From: an uncultured Clostridium sp.
GTDB taxonomy: Bacteria > Bacillota > Clostridia > Clostridiales > Clostridiaceae
NCBI RefSeq assembly: GCF_934754915.1
Contig: NZ_CAKVKB010000132.1
Span: forward strand, 1-8,925
Reading direction: 5' to 3'
DNA length: 8,925 nt
Below the pieces are notes generated by a model. That model did not search any database. It worked only from the letters and a program-made list of their open reading frames with translations, and was not told the DNA's origin. The number at the start of each line of letters is the position of its first letter. Within the stretch, counting starts at the first letter, position 1. This document shows, in pieces, positions 1-6,295 of the stretch. The position numbers and the translations under genes are program-made.

Positions 1-754
1 TATATAAATTAACTATTCCATTTTCTATTTTATCAACATCTGTATTTCCATAACCAAATACTAGAGATTGACTGATAAAACTATTCAAATTTTCTTCATA
101 CTCATTTTGAACATAATATTTTCTCAAAGGTGTAATTTCAATTCCTGCATCATATATTTTATTCATTGTTGCTGTATTAAAATGAATACCTTTGAATGTT
201 CCTATAAAATGCATTCCTGCTTGCATACCTGAAATTGAAACCTCATCTTCAAAATAGTGTTTTAGGCATTTTATAATCTGATTTCGTTTTTTTAAATACA
301 AATTTCTCATTTTCTTTATATGTTTATCCAATAATCCCTGTTTAATGAATTCTGCCATAGTAAGCTGTTCAAGAATAGGTGAATGTAAATCAGCTACATA
401 TTTTATATCTCTTGTTTTATTAAGAATATTATCTGGCAGAACTATATACCCCATACGAAGAGAAGGCATGAATATTTTTGAAAATGTTCCAACATAAATT
501 ACATGATCAGGATCAAGTGATTGCATAGATTCTATTGGACTACCCTCAAATCTAAATTCACTGTCATAATCATCTTCAACAATATAAATATCATTTTCTC
601 TTGCATATTTAATTAATTCAATTCTACGATTAATCGGAAGAACAACCCCAGTAGGAAATTGATGACTCGGTGTAATAAATATCATCTCTGGTGATTTATG
701 AGGAATGAAGAATGTAATTTTAATCTTGCAATATATTATTTGCAACAAATCAAA
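1..754 (-). pseudogene. MocR/PdxR-type GntR-family regulator, 5'-truncated remnant
   Basis: The minus strand is open, with no stop, from just after 755 to the window edge. From about 691 onward it reads as the C-terminal fold-type I aminotransferase-like domain of a MocR/PdxR regulator. Visible landmarks are ITPSHQFPTG, IVEDDYDSEFRFEG and the PLP-lysine segment VGTFSKIFMPSLRMGY, followed by an end-like segment VFGYGNTDVDKIENGI. Intact family members have an N-terminal winged-helix DNA-binding domain and a further part of the aminotransferase domain, near 460 residues in total; all of that is missing. The approximately 20 codons before the homology look unrelated, and no good ribosome binding site or ATG precedes them. 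The reading frame is the same as that of the WYL gene whose stop lies at 755-757, so the gene was cut at or near this junction. It is probably non-functional for DNA binding. The C-terminal end may continue a few codons beyond the window. Confidence 0.85.
726..745. repeat. Paired TTGCAA palindromes at a gene junction
   Basis: TTGCAA occurs at 726-731 and again at 740-745, separated by an AT-only spacer. It sits exactly in the non-homologous stretch between the WYL gene stop and the start of recognisable MocR homology. A similar TTTGCA-containing pair lies at 8201-8217. It may simply be AT-rich junction DNA; a function is not shown. Confidence 0.35.
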
Positions 755-1753
755 TTATTGGATTTCTATGGCTTTCTTTATTTTTTCAATAACACATTTT
801 CTTATTTTTTCTGGAGCCATGACAGTAACATATGGTCCTAATGACATTATTTTAGAAATAACCTCTGTTTCCTGAAAAGCATAATAGCATATATCAATTT
901 CATAAGTATCTTTATCTATAAGTTTAGAACTTCTTTCAAATGAAGAAAAACTCATAAAACATCTTTCCATAGCCCCTTTTTTATCCTTCAAAATTATAGT
1001 AACAGGTTCCTCACAGTACTTTCGTTCTTTTATTTTTCTAATTATTTCATCTCTATTCAGATCAAAATTTTCTTCAATAATATCAACTTTCTTTAATGTA
1101 TGGAGATTGATCATGATATCTCTGTTTTCATCAACAGAATAAACAGAAGCCCTTAATTTATCATCTTTTATCGAATATTCAATCCTTAATGGAACTGCTA
1201 TCTTATCTTTATATTCATTTTTATTTCTGTCTACATTAGTATACTTTATCAATTTATTATTCTTTATTGCATTTAGAATTTTAAAAAATGTTTCAGTTAA
1301 TTTTTTCATATCACATTCAAATTCGTTTGTATTTTTATTAGTGAATTCAATAATTTTATTGCTTCCTTCTTTTACATCTTCTAAATTCTTTTCAAGGATA
1401 TTTGTTATCTTTTCTCCTAAAAATTTTCGTGCCCTTTCATCTTCCAGCATCCCCTTCAGCCACGTCTTTTCAATATTAGAAAATCTTATTTTTATTGGGA
1501 TTCTATCTTCTGATGATAAAACGCTATAATAGACTTGTCCCTTGTTTTTTAAAAGATTAAGGTTATTATCTTCATACTCATTTAATATCATTCCTTCAAA
1601 TGTTTTAAAATCTTTTGTTATGAGTTTTTCATCATATTCTTCATCTTCTATTATTTTGATAATATCCTCTTTTTCTAATCCATCTCTGCATGAATTAAGA
1701 ATCTTCAACACAAGATGAAAATATTTGTTTTTATACTCATGAAATAACTCCAT
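755..1753 (-). CDS. WYL-domain protein, second of a pair (downstream)
   Basis: This 332-residue protein looks like a divergent WYL-domain transcriptional regulator. Its N-terminus (about 1-60) is helical and acidic and could be a degenerate helix-turn-helix. The middle (about 150-235) resembles a WYL core: a helix ending NAIKNNKLIKYTNV, then the strand segment AVPLRIEYSIKDDKLRASVYS and NLHTLKKVDII. The C-terminus (about 245-330) resembles the WCX extension, ending in ISKIMSLGPYVTVMAPEKIRK and a basic helix. WYL domains are thought to bind ligands such as nucleic acids or nucleotides and control the attached DNA-binding part. The start ATG at 1753 lies 17 nt inside the preceding WYL gene, so the two are translationally coupled; no strong Shine-Dalgarno is seen. 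Pairing with a second WYL protein downstream of rtcB suggests they act together, possibly as a heteromer, on this operon. The precise ligand is unknown. Confidence 0.8.
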   Translation of the reverse strand: MELFHEYKNKYFHLVLKILNSCRDGLEKEDIIKIIEDEEYDEKLITKDFKTFEGMILNEYEDNNLNLLKNKGQVYYSVLSSEDRIPIKIRFSNIEKTWLKGMLEDERARKFLGEKITNILEKNLEDVKEGSNKIIEFTNKNTNEFECDMKKLTETFFKILNAIKNNKLIKYTNVDRNKNEYKDKIAVPLRIEYSIKDDKLRASVYSVDENRDIMINLHTLKKVDIIEENFDLNRDEIIRKIKERKYCEEPVTIILKDKKGAMERCFMSFSSFERSSKLIDKDTYEIDICYYAFQETEVISKIMSLGPYVTVMAPEKIRKCVIEKIKKAIEIQ

Positions 1754-3038
1754 AATTGCTAAGCATATCCTTCCAATCCTTTTTTAATCTCTTTTTCAAT
1801 GATGCAGGTTCAAGGACTTTTATATTTTCACCATATTTCCTTATCCATGGCACCATCTCAACACAGTCATTCACTTCTTTTTCAATTGTAAATCTGTTTT
1901 CTGAAATACTTTCAAAAATACATTTCCCAAGTTCTCCTCTAATTTTATCTATAAGATATCTTTCATTATCATCATTTATTATAAGTTCAAACCTGACTTT
2001 TATACATGGGTTATTATTGTTTATAGGAACACTTGAAAAACTGTTTCTCATACTGATTTTATATTTATCTAGATATAAATCATAATCAAATGTGCTTTTT
2101 AATATTTCAATATCATCTGTTCTGTCAAGACGCACTGCTACACATTTATCATCCTCATAAAATCCAAAAACATAAAATCTTCCACATTCTACATCATATC
2201 TCAATTTAACAGGTTTAAAATGACTTTTTTTAGAACGCCTGCTATACCTGTTATATCTAGAATTATTTCCACTTTTCATTATAATCTTATTTCTGCCATA
2301 AATGGCTCTCATGACTTTTAATATAAGTTCTTCGTCAATAACTGGATGAAAGTGAAGATATTCATATTGAAAAGAATCCTTTTCTTCAATATTTAAATTT
2401 CGCTCAAATTTCATATAATCTTTTAATGTATCACAAAAATAATGTCCACTTATATGTGGAAATATAATATTTTTATATAATTCTGCAACTTGAGAAAGTT
2501 TTTCTATTTCTTCATCATTAAATTCTGAAAGTATATCATTTGGAATAAAATATTCCTTTGAACGTCCTTTCTTCTGACAGCTTACAATTTCCATAACACT
2601 GCACATTTCATTTAATTTTCTTTCTATTGTCTTGCTGCTTATTTCATCGTAATTTATAAGTCCCTCATTAACAAGTTCATCTTCTATTTCTGAAAAACTC
2701 ATAGGCTTATCATTTTTATTCAAAACAAGAAGAATATAATAATATAAAATGATATCACTTCTCGTAAAACTTTTGCTTAAATATGTCCTTACAAGAAAAT
2801 TTTTTGTATTTGAAATGCTGTCACAGCTTAAATTTAGCAGCTTGTTTTTCCCATTTCTATCAACTCTCACAAAATCATCTTTTATATACTGTCGTATTCT
2901 TCTCATTTCATAACTTATTTTACGGGAACTATTTTTATTTTTATTTTCAAGTTCGCTTTTTGAAAAACATCCATATAAGAACACATCTCTCAAAATTGAA
3001 CGTATTATATCATAATGTTTTATAAAATCTGGAAACAT
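1737..3038 (-). CDS. WYL-domain transcriptional regulator, first of a pair
   Basis: This protein has 433 residues from the chosen start. An upstream in-frame ATG at 3053 exists, but AGAGGA lies between it and the ATG at 3038 at proper spacing, so MFPDFIKHYD is the likely N-terminus. Its first part (about 1-180) contains helix-turn-helix-like segments (FSKSELENK, then MSFSEIEDELVNEGLINYDEISSKTIERKLNEM). The WYL core lies around 250-310: a helix with EELILKVMRAIYGRNKIIMK, a basic linker rich in Arg/Ser, then FKPVKLRYDVECGRFYVFGF and CVAVRLDRTDDIEIL. A WCX-like C-terminal domain follows (about 335-420), including WIRKYGENIKVLEPASLKKRLK. WYL proteins are ligand-responsive regulators often linked to nucleic-acid conflict and repair systems. 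It lies 132 nt downstream of rtcB and overlaps the next WYL gene. It is the best candidate regulator of the RNA-repair module. Confidence 0.88.
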   Translation of the reverse strand: MFPDFIKHYDIIRSILRDVFLYGCFSKSELENKNKNSSRKISYEMRRIRQYIKDDFVRVDRNGKNKLLNLSCDSISNTKNFLVRTYLSKSFTRSDIILYYYILLVLNKNDKPMSFSEIEDELVNEGLINYDEISSKTIERKLNEMCSVMEIVSCQKKGRSKEYFIPNDILSEFNDEEIEKLSQVAELYKNIIFPHISGHYFCDTLKDYMKFERNLNIEEKDSFQYEYLHFHPVIDEELILKVMRAIYGRNKIIMKSGNNSRYNRYSRRSKKSHFKPVKLRYDVECGRFYVFGFYEDDKCVAVRLDRTDDIEILKSTFDYDLYLDKYKISMRNSFSSVPINNNNPCIKVRFELIINDDNERYLIDKIRGELGKCIFESISENRFTIEKEVNDCVEMVPWIRKYGENIKVLEPASLKKRLKKDWKDMLSNYGVIS

Positions 3039-3077
3039 AACTTTTCCTCTCATTTTCTTTTTTGTTATATATTACAT

Positions 3078-3102
3078 TTATAATTACTATTTCCAATTAT
3101 AA
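3078..3102. promoter_or_regulatory. Inverted repeat overlapping a -10-like box upstream of the WYL pair
   Basis: A perfect 8-bp inverted repeat, TTATAATT and AATTATAA separated by 9 nt, lies 40 to 64 nt upstream of the first WYL start. On the minus strand its first arm contains TATAAT (3096-3101), a consensus -10 box; no convincing -35 is seen. The WYL genes could therefore have their own promoter, and a bound dimer here would block it. This would suit autoregulation by the WYL proteins. The DNA is AT-rich, so chance is possible. Confidence 0.45.
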
Positions 3103-3170
3103 CACATTAATTATTTACCAATTCCTTAATTTAAAATGAATTCTTTAATGGTATTTTCCATTCAATTTAT

Positions 3171-4391
3171 TTATTGTGCTTTAAAATTATACACAGGTTT
3201 TATAATTTCCAAAACCTCTGCTGTATCAGAAATAGCTGAAATTATTTCTTCTTTAGGTTTATAAGCCATTGGAGCTTCATCAATAGTATTCTCACTTACA
3301 GATGTAGTAAAAATACCTTCCATAGACTTTTTAAATTCATCAAGATCAATATTTTCTTTTGCCTTTGTCCTGCTCATAAGCCTTCCTGCTCCGTGTGGTG
3401 CGCTGTAATTCCATTTTTCATTTCCTTTTCCAATAGCAATTATTGAACCATCTTTCATGTTTAGTGGAATAAGAATTTTTTCATCTTTATATGCAGAGAT
3501 AGCCCCTTTTCTTATTATATTGTCTTTAAAATTTATATAATTGTGAATTGTAGTAAAATGCTCAAATTCATCAATTCCCTTATCAAACATCTTTTTAAGT
3601 ATTATATCTGCCATGCATTTTCTGTTTAAAACAGCATATTCCTGACATATATTCATATCATTTAAATATTCATCTCTATACTTTCCTGTAAGAAAACATA
3701 AATCCTTTGGATATTCAGGCATAAGACTATCATACTCTGACTTTAATTCTTTTAGGGCATTCTGTATTTCCTTGCGCCTTCCCTGCTCTTTATACTCTTT
3801 TATAAGGTTTTCCCTTTTTATAAAATACTCTTCTTTTCCACTGCATAAATCTATTGCCAGCTTCTGATAAATATCTGCAACCTGGGTTCCTAAATTTCTG
3901 CTTCCTGAATGGATTATAAGATATCTGTTTTTATCTATACCTTCATCAACTTCAATAAAATGATTTCCTCCTCCAAGAGTACCTATACTTCTTTCAATTC
4001 TTTTTGTATCCTTAAGACTTCTATAGCATTTTAAATCCTTGAGCTTATCAAACCTTACAATACGGCCTTTATGAACATTTTTACCGCTAGGTATATTTTT
4101 ATGAATTACTTCATCTAATTTTTCAAAGTCTATTTCATTTTTCCCAATATTCACAGTAAGCATTCCACATCCAATATCAACTCCCACAATATTAGGTATT
4201 ACTTTATCCTTCAAATCTGCTGTAAATCCTATTACACATCCAGTTCCTTTGTGTGTATCAGGCATTATTCTGACTTTACATTCTTCTGCAAATGGCATAT
4301 TGCATAATTCTTTTATCTGCTCTATTACATCATCATCTATATTATCTGCAAAAACTTCTGCTTCTGCATATTTTCCTTTTACCTTTAACAT
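3171..4391 (-). CDS. rtcB: RtcB family RNA-splicing ligase
   Basis: RtcB joins RNA 2',3'-cyclic phosphate or 3'-phosphate ends to 5'-OH ends, using GTP and Mn2+ through a histidine-GMP intermediate. The 406-residue protein has the usual family length and an intact set of motifs: MPDTHKGTGCVIGFT (about 43-57), VGVDIGCGM with metal ligands D72 and C75, GTLGGGNHFIE with N143 and H144, HSGSRNLG with H161, and HNYINF with H283. The guanylylated histidine is in SAPHGAGR (H333) and a late lysine lies in EAPMAYK (K378). The start was placed at the ATG at 4391, nine nt after AGGAG; a TTG nine nt earlier abuts the AGGAG and is unlikely. It follows the Ro gene by 25 nt, so the two are almost certainly co-transcribed. 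No RtcA cyclase or archease gene is visible nearby. Whether its substrates are cleaved tRNAs, mRNAs or the Y RNAs is not shown by the sequence. Confidence 0.97.
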   Translation of the reverse strand: MLKVKGKYAEAEVFADNIDDDVIEQIKELCNMPFAEECKVRIMPDTHKGTGCVIGFTADLKDKVIPNIVGVDIGCGMLTVNIGKNEIDFEKLDEVIHKNIPSGKNVHKGRIVRFDKLKDLKCYRSLKDTKRIERSIGTLGGGNHFIEVDEGIDKNRYLIIHSGSRNLGTQVADIYQKLAIDLCSGKEEYFIKRENLIKEYKEQGRRKEIQNALKELKSEYDSLMPEYPKDLCFLTGKYRDEYLNDMNICQEYAVLNRKCMADIILKKMFDKGIDEFEHFTTIHNYINFKDNIIRKGAISAYKDEKILIPLNMKDGSIIAIGKGNEKWNYSAPHGAGRLMSRTKAKENIDLDEFKKSMEGIFTTSVSENTIDEAPMAYKPKEEIISAISDTAEVLEIIKPVYNFKAQ

Positions 4392-4416
4392 TATTTTCAA
4401 CTCCTGCTATTCATAT

Positions 4417-5862
4417 TTAAATAACCATGCTTTCTTCATTTTTAAAATGATATCTTTCTATTTCCAGTTTCATATTATCCAATCCATTTTCCACTTTAGA
4501 AATGAACTCCAGAATTTTTTCACTCCATCCTGCAATTATATTAACTTTTGGACCTTTAAACTGCTGAGTTCCATATCCTAGAAGATCAACTGCATGAACA
4601 TATACATCTGGATTTATCTTTTTTCTATATTTATCTATAAGTTTCTGACATACATCATCATATCCTAAATTTATTTCATTATCAGAAAATAGTATTATTC
4701 TATCTACATATATCTTATTTTTTATAAGATATTTTATTGGAAGGGATAAATCAGTCCATCCCCACGTAGGAGTTATTGATCTTGCACTTGCAATTATCCC
4801 ATTTTGTGATCCAATAGGCACAATTTTAAATGAAGAATCAAAAGTACTTATTATAGCCTCATCACAAATACTGTTTGCAATAGACATGAGCAGTGCTCCT
4901 ATTTCAGCACATGAAATACTGCTGTTTCTGCTTACAGCAGACCCCATTGAACCTGATACATCTGTAGACATAAATGTTTTTCCAGGAAGCTTCTGTATGT
5001 TTTCAGTAGAATATTTTATTGCTTCTTCAAGTACATCATATACTTTTGAGGTCCCAATTCCTTCGTCTGCAAGGATTTTAAATGCAGAATAATACCTAAA
5101 TGGAAGCTGTCTGCTTTTTATAACCCTTTCCTTATTTCTAATCATGTCATATATATCATTTATGTTATCTGGTTCTGCTTTTATTATATTTCTCAAATTG
5201 CGGAGTGCTGCCATATATCCTAGCTTTCCACTCTGTATAAGCTTCTCCCATGTATTTTTATTGTTTCCCTCTTTTGAAAGCATTGTTTCCCATGTAAAAG
5301 GGACTTGAAGATTGTCTTCAAGAATTCTTTTAAACATGCCACTTTGTAATTCATCTGCTGGTTTTGGATGAACTAAATTTAAAATATCTTTAAGAATAAC
5401 CTGGCCATTTCTGTTATATTTAGCCAGTGAAAATTCATCAAATTTTAAAAAGCATTCACTTATTCCCTTCTTTAATGAATTAGGAATTGGTTTTCCATAT
5501 ACAGTAAGATAATAGCTCAATATTTCTGGCATATCATCTACTCTCAACACTATATTTCTTAAAATTTCTCTCACATATTTCTTCCCCTGTGCATCATGAG
5601 CCAATTCTCCTAAAAGGACATGAGAAATGCTTCGCATATTCATTTCCTTTCTTACATATATAGTAAGATTAGCTACAAACTCAGAATCTATTTTAATCAT
5701 ATTTCTTATATCACTTACTATTGTCTTTGAATTATCTCCATAAAACTTATTTTCATTAAAGAAACTTGTTAAAACTTCAGATATAAGTTTTTCTTTTGGG
5801 TCCATTTTGAATGCTTTATGATTTTCATTATTTCTTATTATATTACTATTAAACTTTGACAT
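4417..5862 (-). CDS. rsr: Ro60/Rsr-type TROVE and von Willebrand A domain RNA-binding protein
   Basis: This is a bacterial Ro orthologue of 481 residues, slightly shorter than the roughly 530 of the Deinococcus Rsr. The N-terminal TROVE HEAT-like ring (about 15-285) shows typical segments: SISHVLLGELAHD, REILRNIVLRVDDMPEILSYYLTVYG, LKKGISECFLKFDEFSLAKYN and GYMAALRNLRNI. The C-terminal vWA domain (about 295-460) has a complete MIDAS: DVSGS (D301, S303, S305), the TD of WGWTDLSLP (about 370-371) and LFSDNE (D394). Ro proteins bind misfolded RNA ends in the central hole and Y RNAs on the outer surface; in bacteria they work with exoribonucleases such as PNPase in RNA degradation and rRNA maturation. 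The start at 5862 is fixed by AAGGAGG eight nt upstream. A longer open frame back to 5967 runs through the third Y-like RNA and has no ribosome binding site. The gene lies between the Y RNA cluster and rtcB, as in the known rsr-Y RNA-rtcB loci. Confidence 0.96.
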   Translation of the reverse strand: MSKFNSNIIRNNENHKAFKMDPKEKLISEVLTSFFNENKFYGDNSKTIVSDIRNMIKIDSEFVANLTIYVRKEMNMRSISHVLLGELAHDAQGKKYVREILRNIVLRVDDMPEILSYYLTVYGKPIPNSLKKGISECFLKFDEFSLAKYNRNGQVILKDILNLVHPKPADELQSGMFKRILEDNLQVPFTWETMLSKEGNNKNTWEKLIQSGKLGYMAALRNLRNIIKAEPDNINDIYDMIRNKERVIKSRQLPFRYYSAFKILADEGIGTSKVYDVLEEAIKYSTENIQKLPGKTFMSTDVSGSMGSAVSRNSSISCAEIGALLMSIANSICDEAIISTFDSSFKIVPIGSQNGIIASARSITPTWGWTDLSLPIKYLIKNKIYVDRIILFSDNEINLGYDDVCQKLIDKYRKKINPDVYVHAVDLLGYGTQQFKGPKVNIIAGWSEKILEFISKVENGLDNMKLEIERYHFKNEESMVI

Positions 5863-5870
5863 TTTAACAG

Positions 5871-5877
5871 CCTCCTT
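5871..5877 (-). promoter_or_regulatory. Strong Shine-Dalgarno of the Ro gene
   Basis: AAGGAGG on the minus strand lies eight nt before the ATG at 5862. It decides the start of the Ro gene against the longer frame opening at 5967. Confidence 0.9.
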
Positions 5878-5901
5878 AAATACAAATACTATTATTTTAC
5901 T

Positions 5902-5967
5902 ATGGAAGAAAATTGGAAAGTGTGTTAACTTAACCCTCTTGAAGTAACACTTTCCTGCACTATCCAT
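5902..5967 (-). ncRNA. Third Y-RNA-like unit, minimal hairpin in the Ro 5' leader
   Basis: This unit of about 66 nt lies directly upstream of the Ro Shine-Dalgarno. An outer ATGGA/TCCAT helix (5963-5967 with 5902-5906) encloses an inner perfect 8-bp helix GGAAAGTG/CACTTTCC (5948-5955 with 5915-5922). That stem extends inward through TTACTT and AAGTTAA with small bulges, leaving a short loop. It shares the frame of the two units upstream of it: AGTG, 11 nt, TACTTC, and a 3' strand followed by AATTTTCTTCCAT. It lacks the insert domains of the other two. It could be a third small Y RNA, or a Ro-binding element in the Ro mRNA leader that gives feedback or marks a processing point. The assignment rests on the shared motif and helices, not on a database match. 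Confidence 0.6.
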
Positions 5968-5971
5968 TTTT

Positions 5972-6071
5972 TCATGGAGAAATAATTATCTGAGTTTTCT
6001 TATGACGCTTCATCATAAAATGATCAGCCATCACCCTGGTATCGAAGTAACTCAAGATATCACTGCCATGA
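5972..6071 (-). ncRNA. Second Y-RNA-like unit (no tRNA mimic)
   Basis: This is a structured RNA of about 100 nt. An outer TCATGG/CCATGA helix (6066-6071 with 5972-5977) leads to an asymmetric internal loop containing AGTG on the 5' side and ATTTCT on the 3' side. A helix follows, ATCT-(T)-GAGT with ACTCAGAT (6050-6058 with 5988-5995), with a single bulged U. Inside is the conserved TACTTCG and a branched hairpin: ATG-GCT-G-ATCAT, loop TTT, ATGAT-GA-AGC-GT-CAT. The lower stem, bulge and upper stem with a variable distal part is the general Y RNA plan. It resembles the second, simpler Y RNA (YrlB) encoded with YrlA in Salmonella, but the sequence similarity is to its neighbours here. Its likely partner is the Ro protein encoded just downstream. 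Confidence 0.72.
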
Positions 6072-6095
6072 GTAGCTTTTAAAAATATTCATATG

Positions 6096-6234
6096 GAGAA
6101 AATCTATTTGAGAATATGTGCTCTACCACTGAGCTACCAATAATATTTTTTTATTACTGGGCTGGAGTCGAACCAGCGACACCATCGTTAAAAGCGAAGT
6201 ATCTCAAATATACACTTCCTTACGACATTTCCTC
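6096..6234 (-). ncRNA. yrlA: YrlA-type Y RNA with permuted tRNA-like module
   Basis: This RNA of about 120-140 nt is closed by an 8-bp helix TATTTGAG/CTCAAATA (6203-6210 with 6105-6112). A possible outer helix is GAGGAAAT/ATTTTCTC (6227-6234 with 6096-6103, one G-U). Within it, in order, are a T arm (GCTGG, loop TTCGACT, CCAGC; it contains GGTTCGACTCC), then a 9-bp acceptor-like hairpin (CCAGTAATA with TATTATTGG) closed by a short A-rich loop. A D arm follows (TAGCTCAGTGGTAGAGC, with the loop GG). This T, acceptor, D order is a circularly permuted tRNA opened at the anticodon, which is the published design of YrlA Y RNAs. The frame AGTG, 11 nt, TACTTC matches the two units downstream. It is probably transcribed from the promoter at 6250-6278 and bound by the Ro protein encoded on the same strand. 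Exact ends are not determined by sequence. Confidence 0.88.
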
Positions 6235-6249
6235 TTGACTACGTTAATC

Positions 6250-6278
6250 ATTATAATATTGCTATTAATTTCTTTACA
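6250..6278 (-). promoter_or_regulatory. Promoter of the Y RNA cluster / RNA-repair module
   Basis: A perfect TATAAT (6250-6255) is preceded at 17 nt by a weak -35, TGTAAA (6273-6278). Transcription would begin near 6243, just before the first Y RNA. The weak -35 could mean that an activator is needed. No sigma-54 (GG-N10-GC) element is evident, unlike the RtcR-controlled rtcB operons of proteobacteria. Confidence 0.55.
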
Positions 6279-6295
6279 GACAAAAAGTTTGCATT

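Noticed and set aside
1341..2085. Plus-strand open frames opposite the WYL genes
   Set aside because: They are antisense shadows with low-complexity hydrophobic or serine-rich translations and no ribosome binding sites. The minus-strand frames have clear domains.
3117..3170. A terminator between rtcB and the WYL genes (AATGG-AAAATA-CCATT)
   Set aside because: The stem is only five weak pairs and no T-run follows.
5863..5967. A 35-residue N-terminal extension of the Ro protein starting at 5967
   Set aside because: There is no ribosome binding site at 5967. The region folds as the third Y-like unit, while AAGGAGG is correctly placed for the ATG at 5862, where Ro-like sequence begins.
6120..6180. 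A tRNA gene, because T-arm and D-arm consensus sequences are present
   Set aside because: The arms are in reversed order, there is no anticodon arm, and the acceptor-like stem is a closed hairpin. The structure fits a YrlA-type Y RNA.
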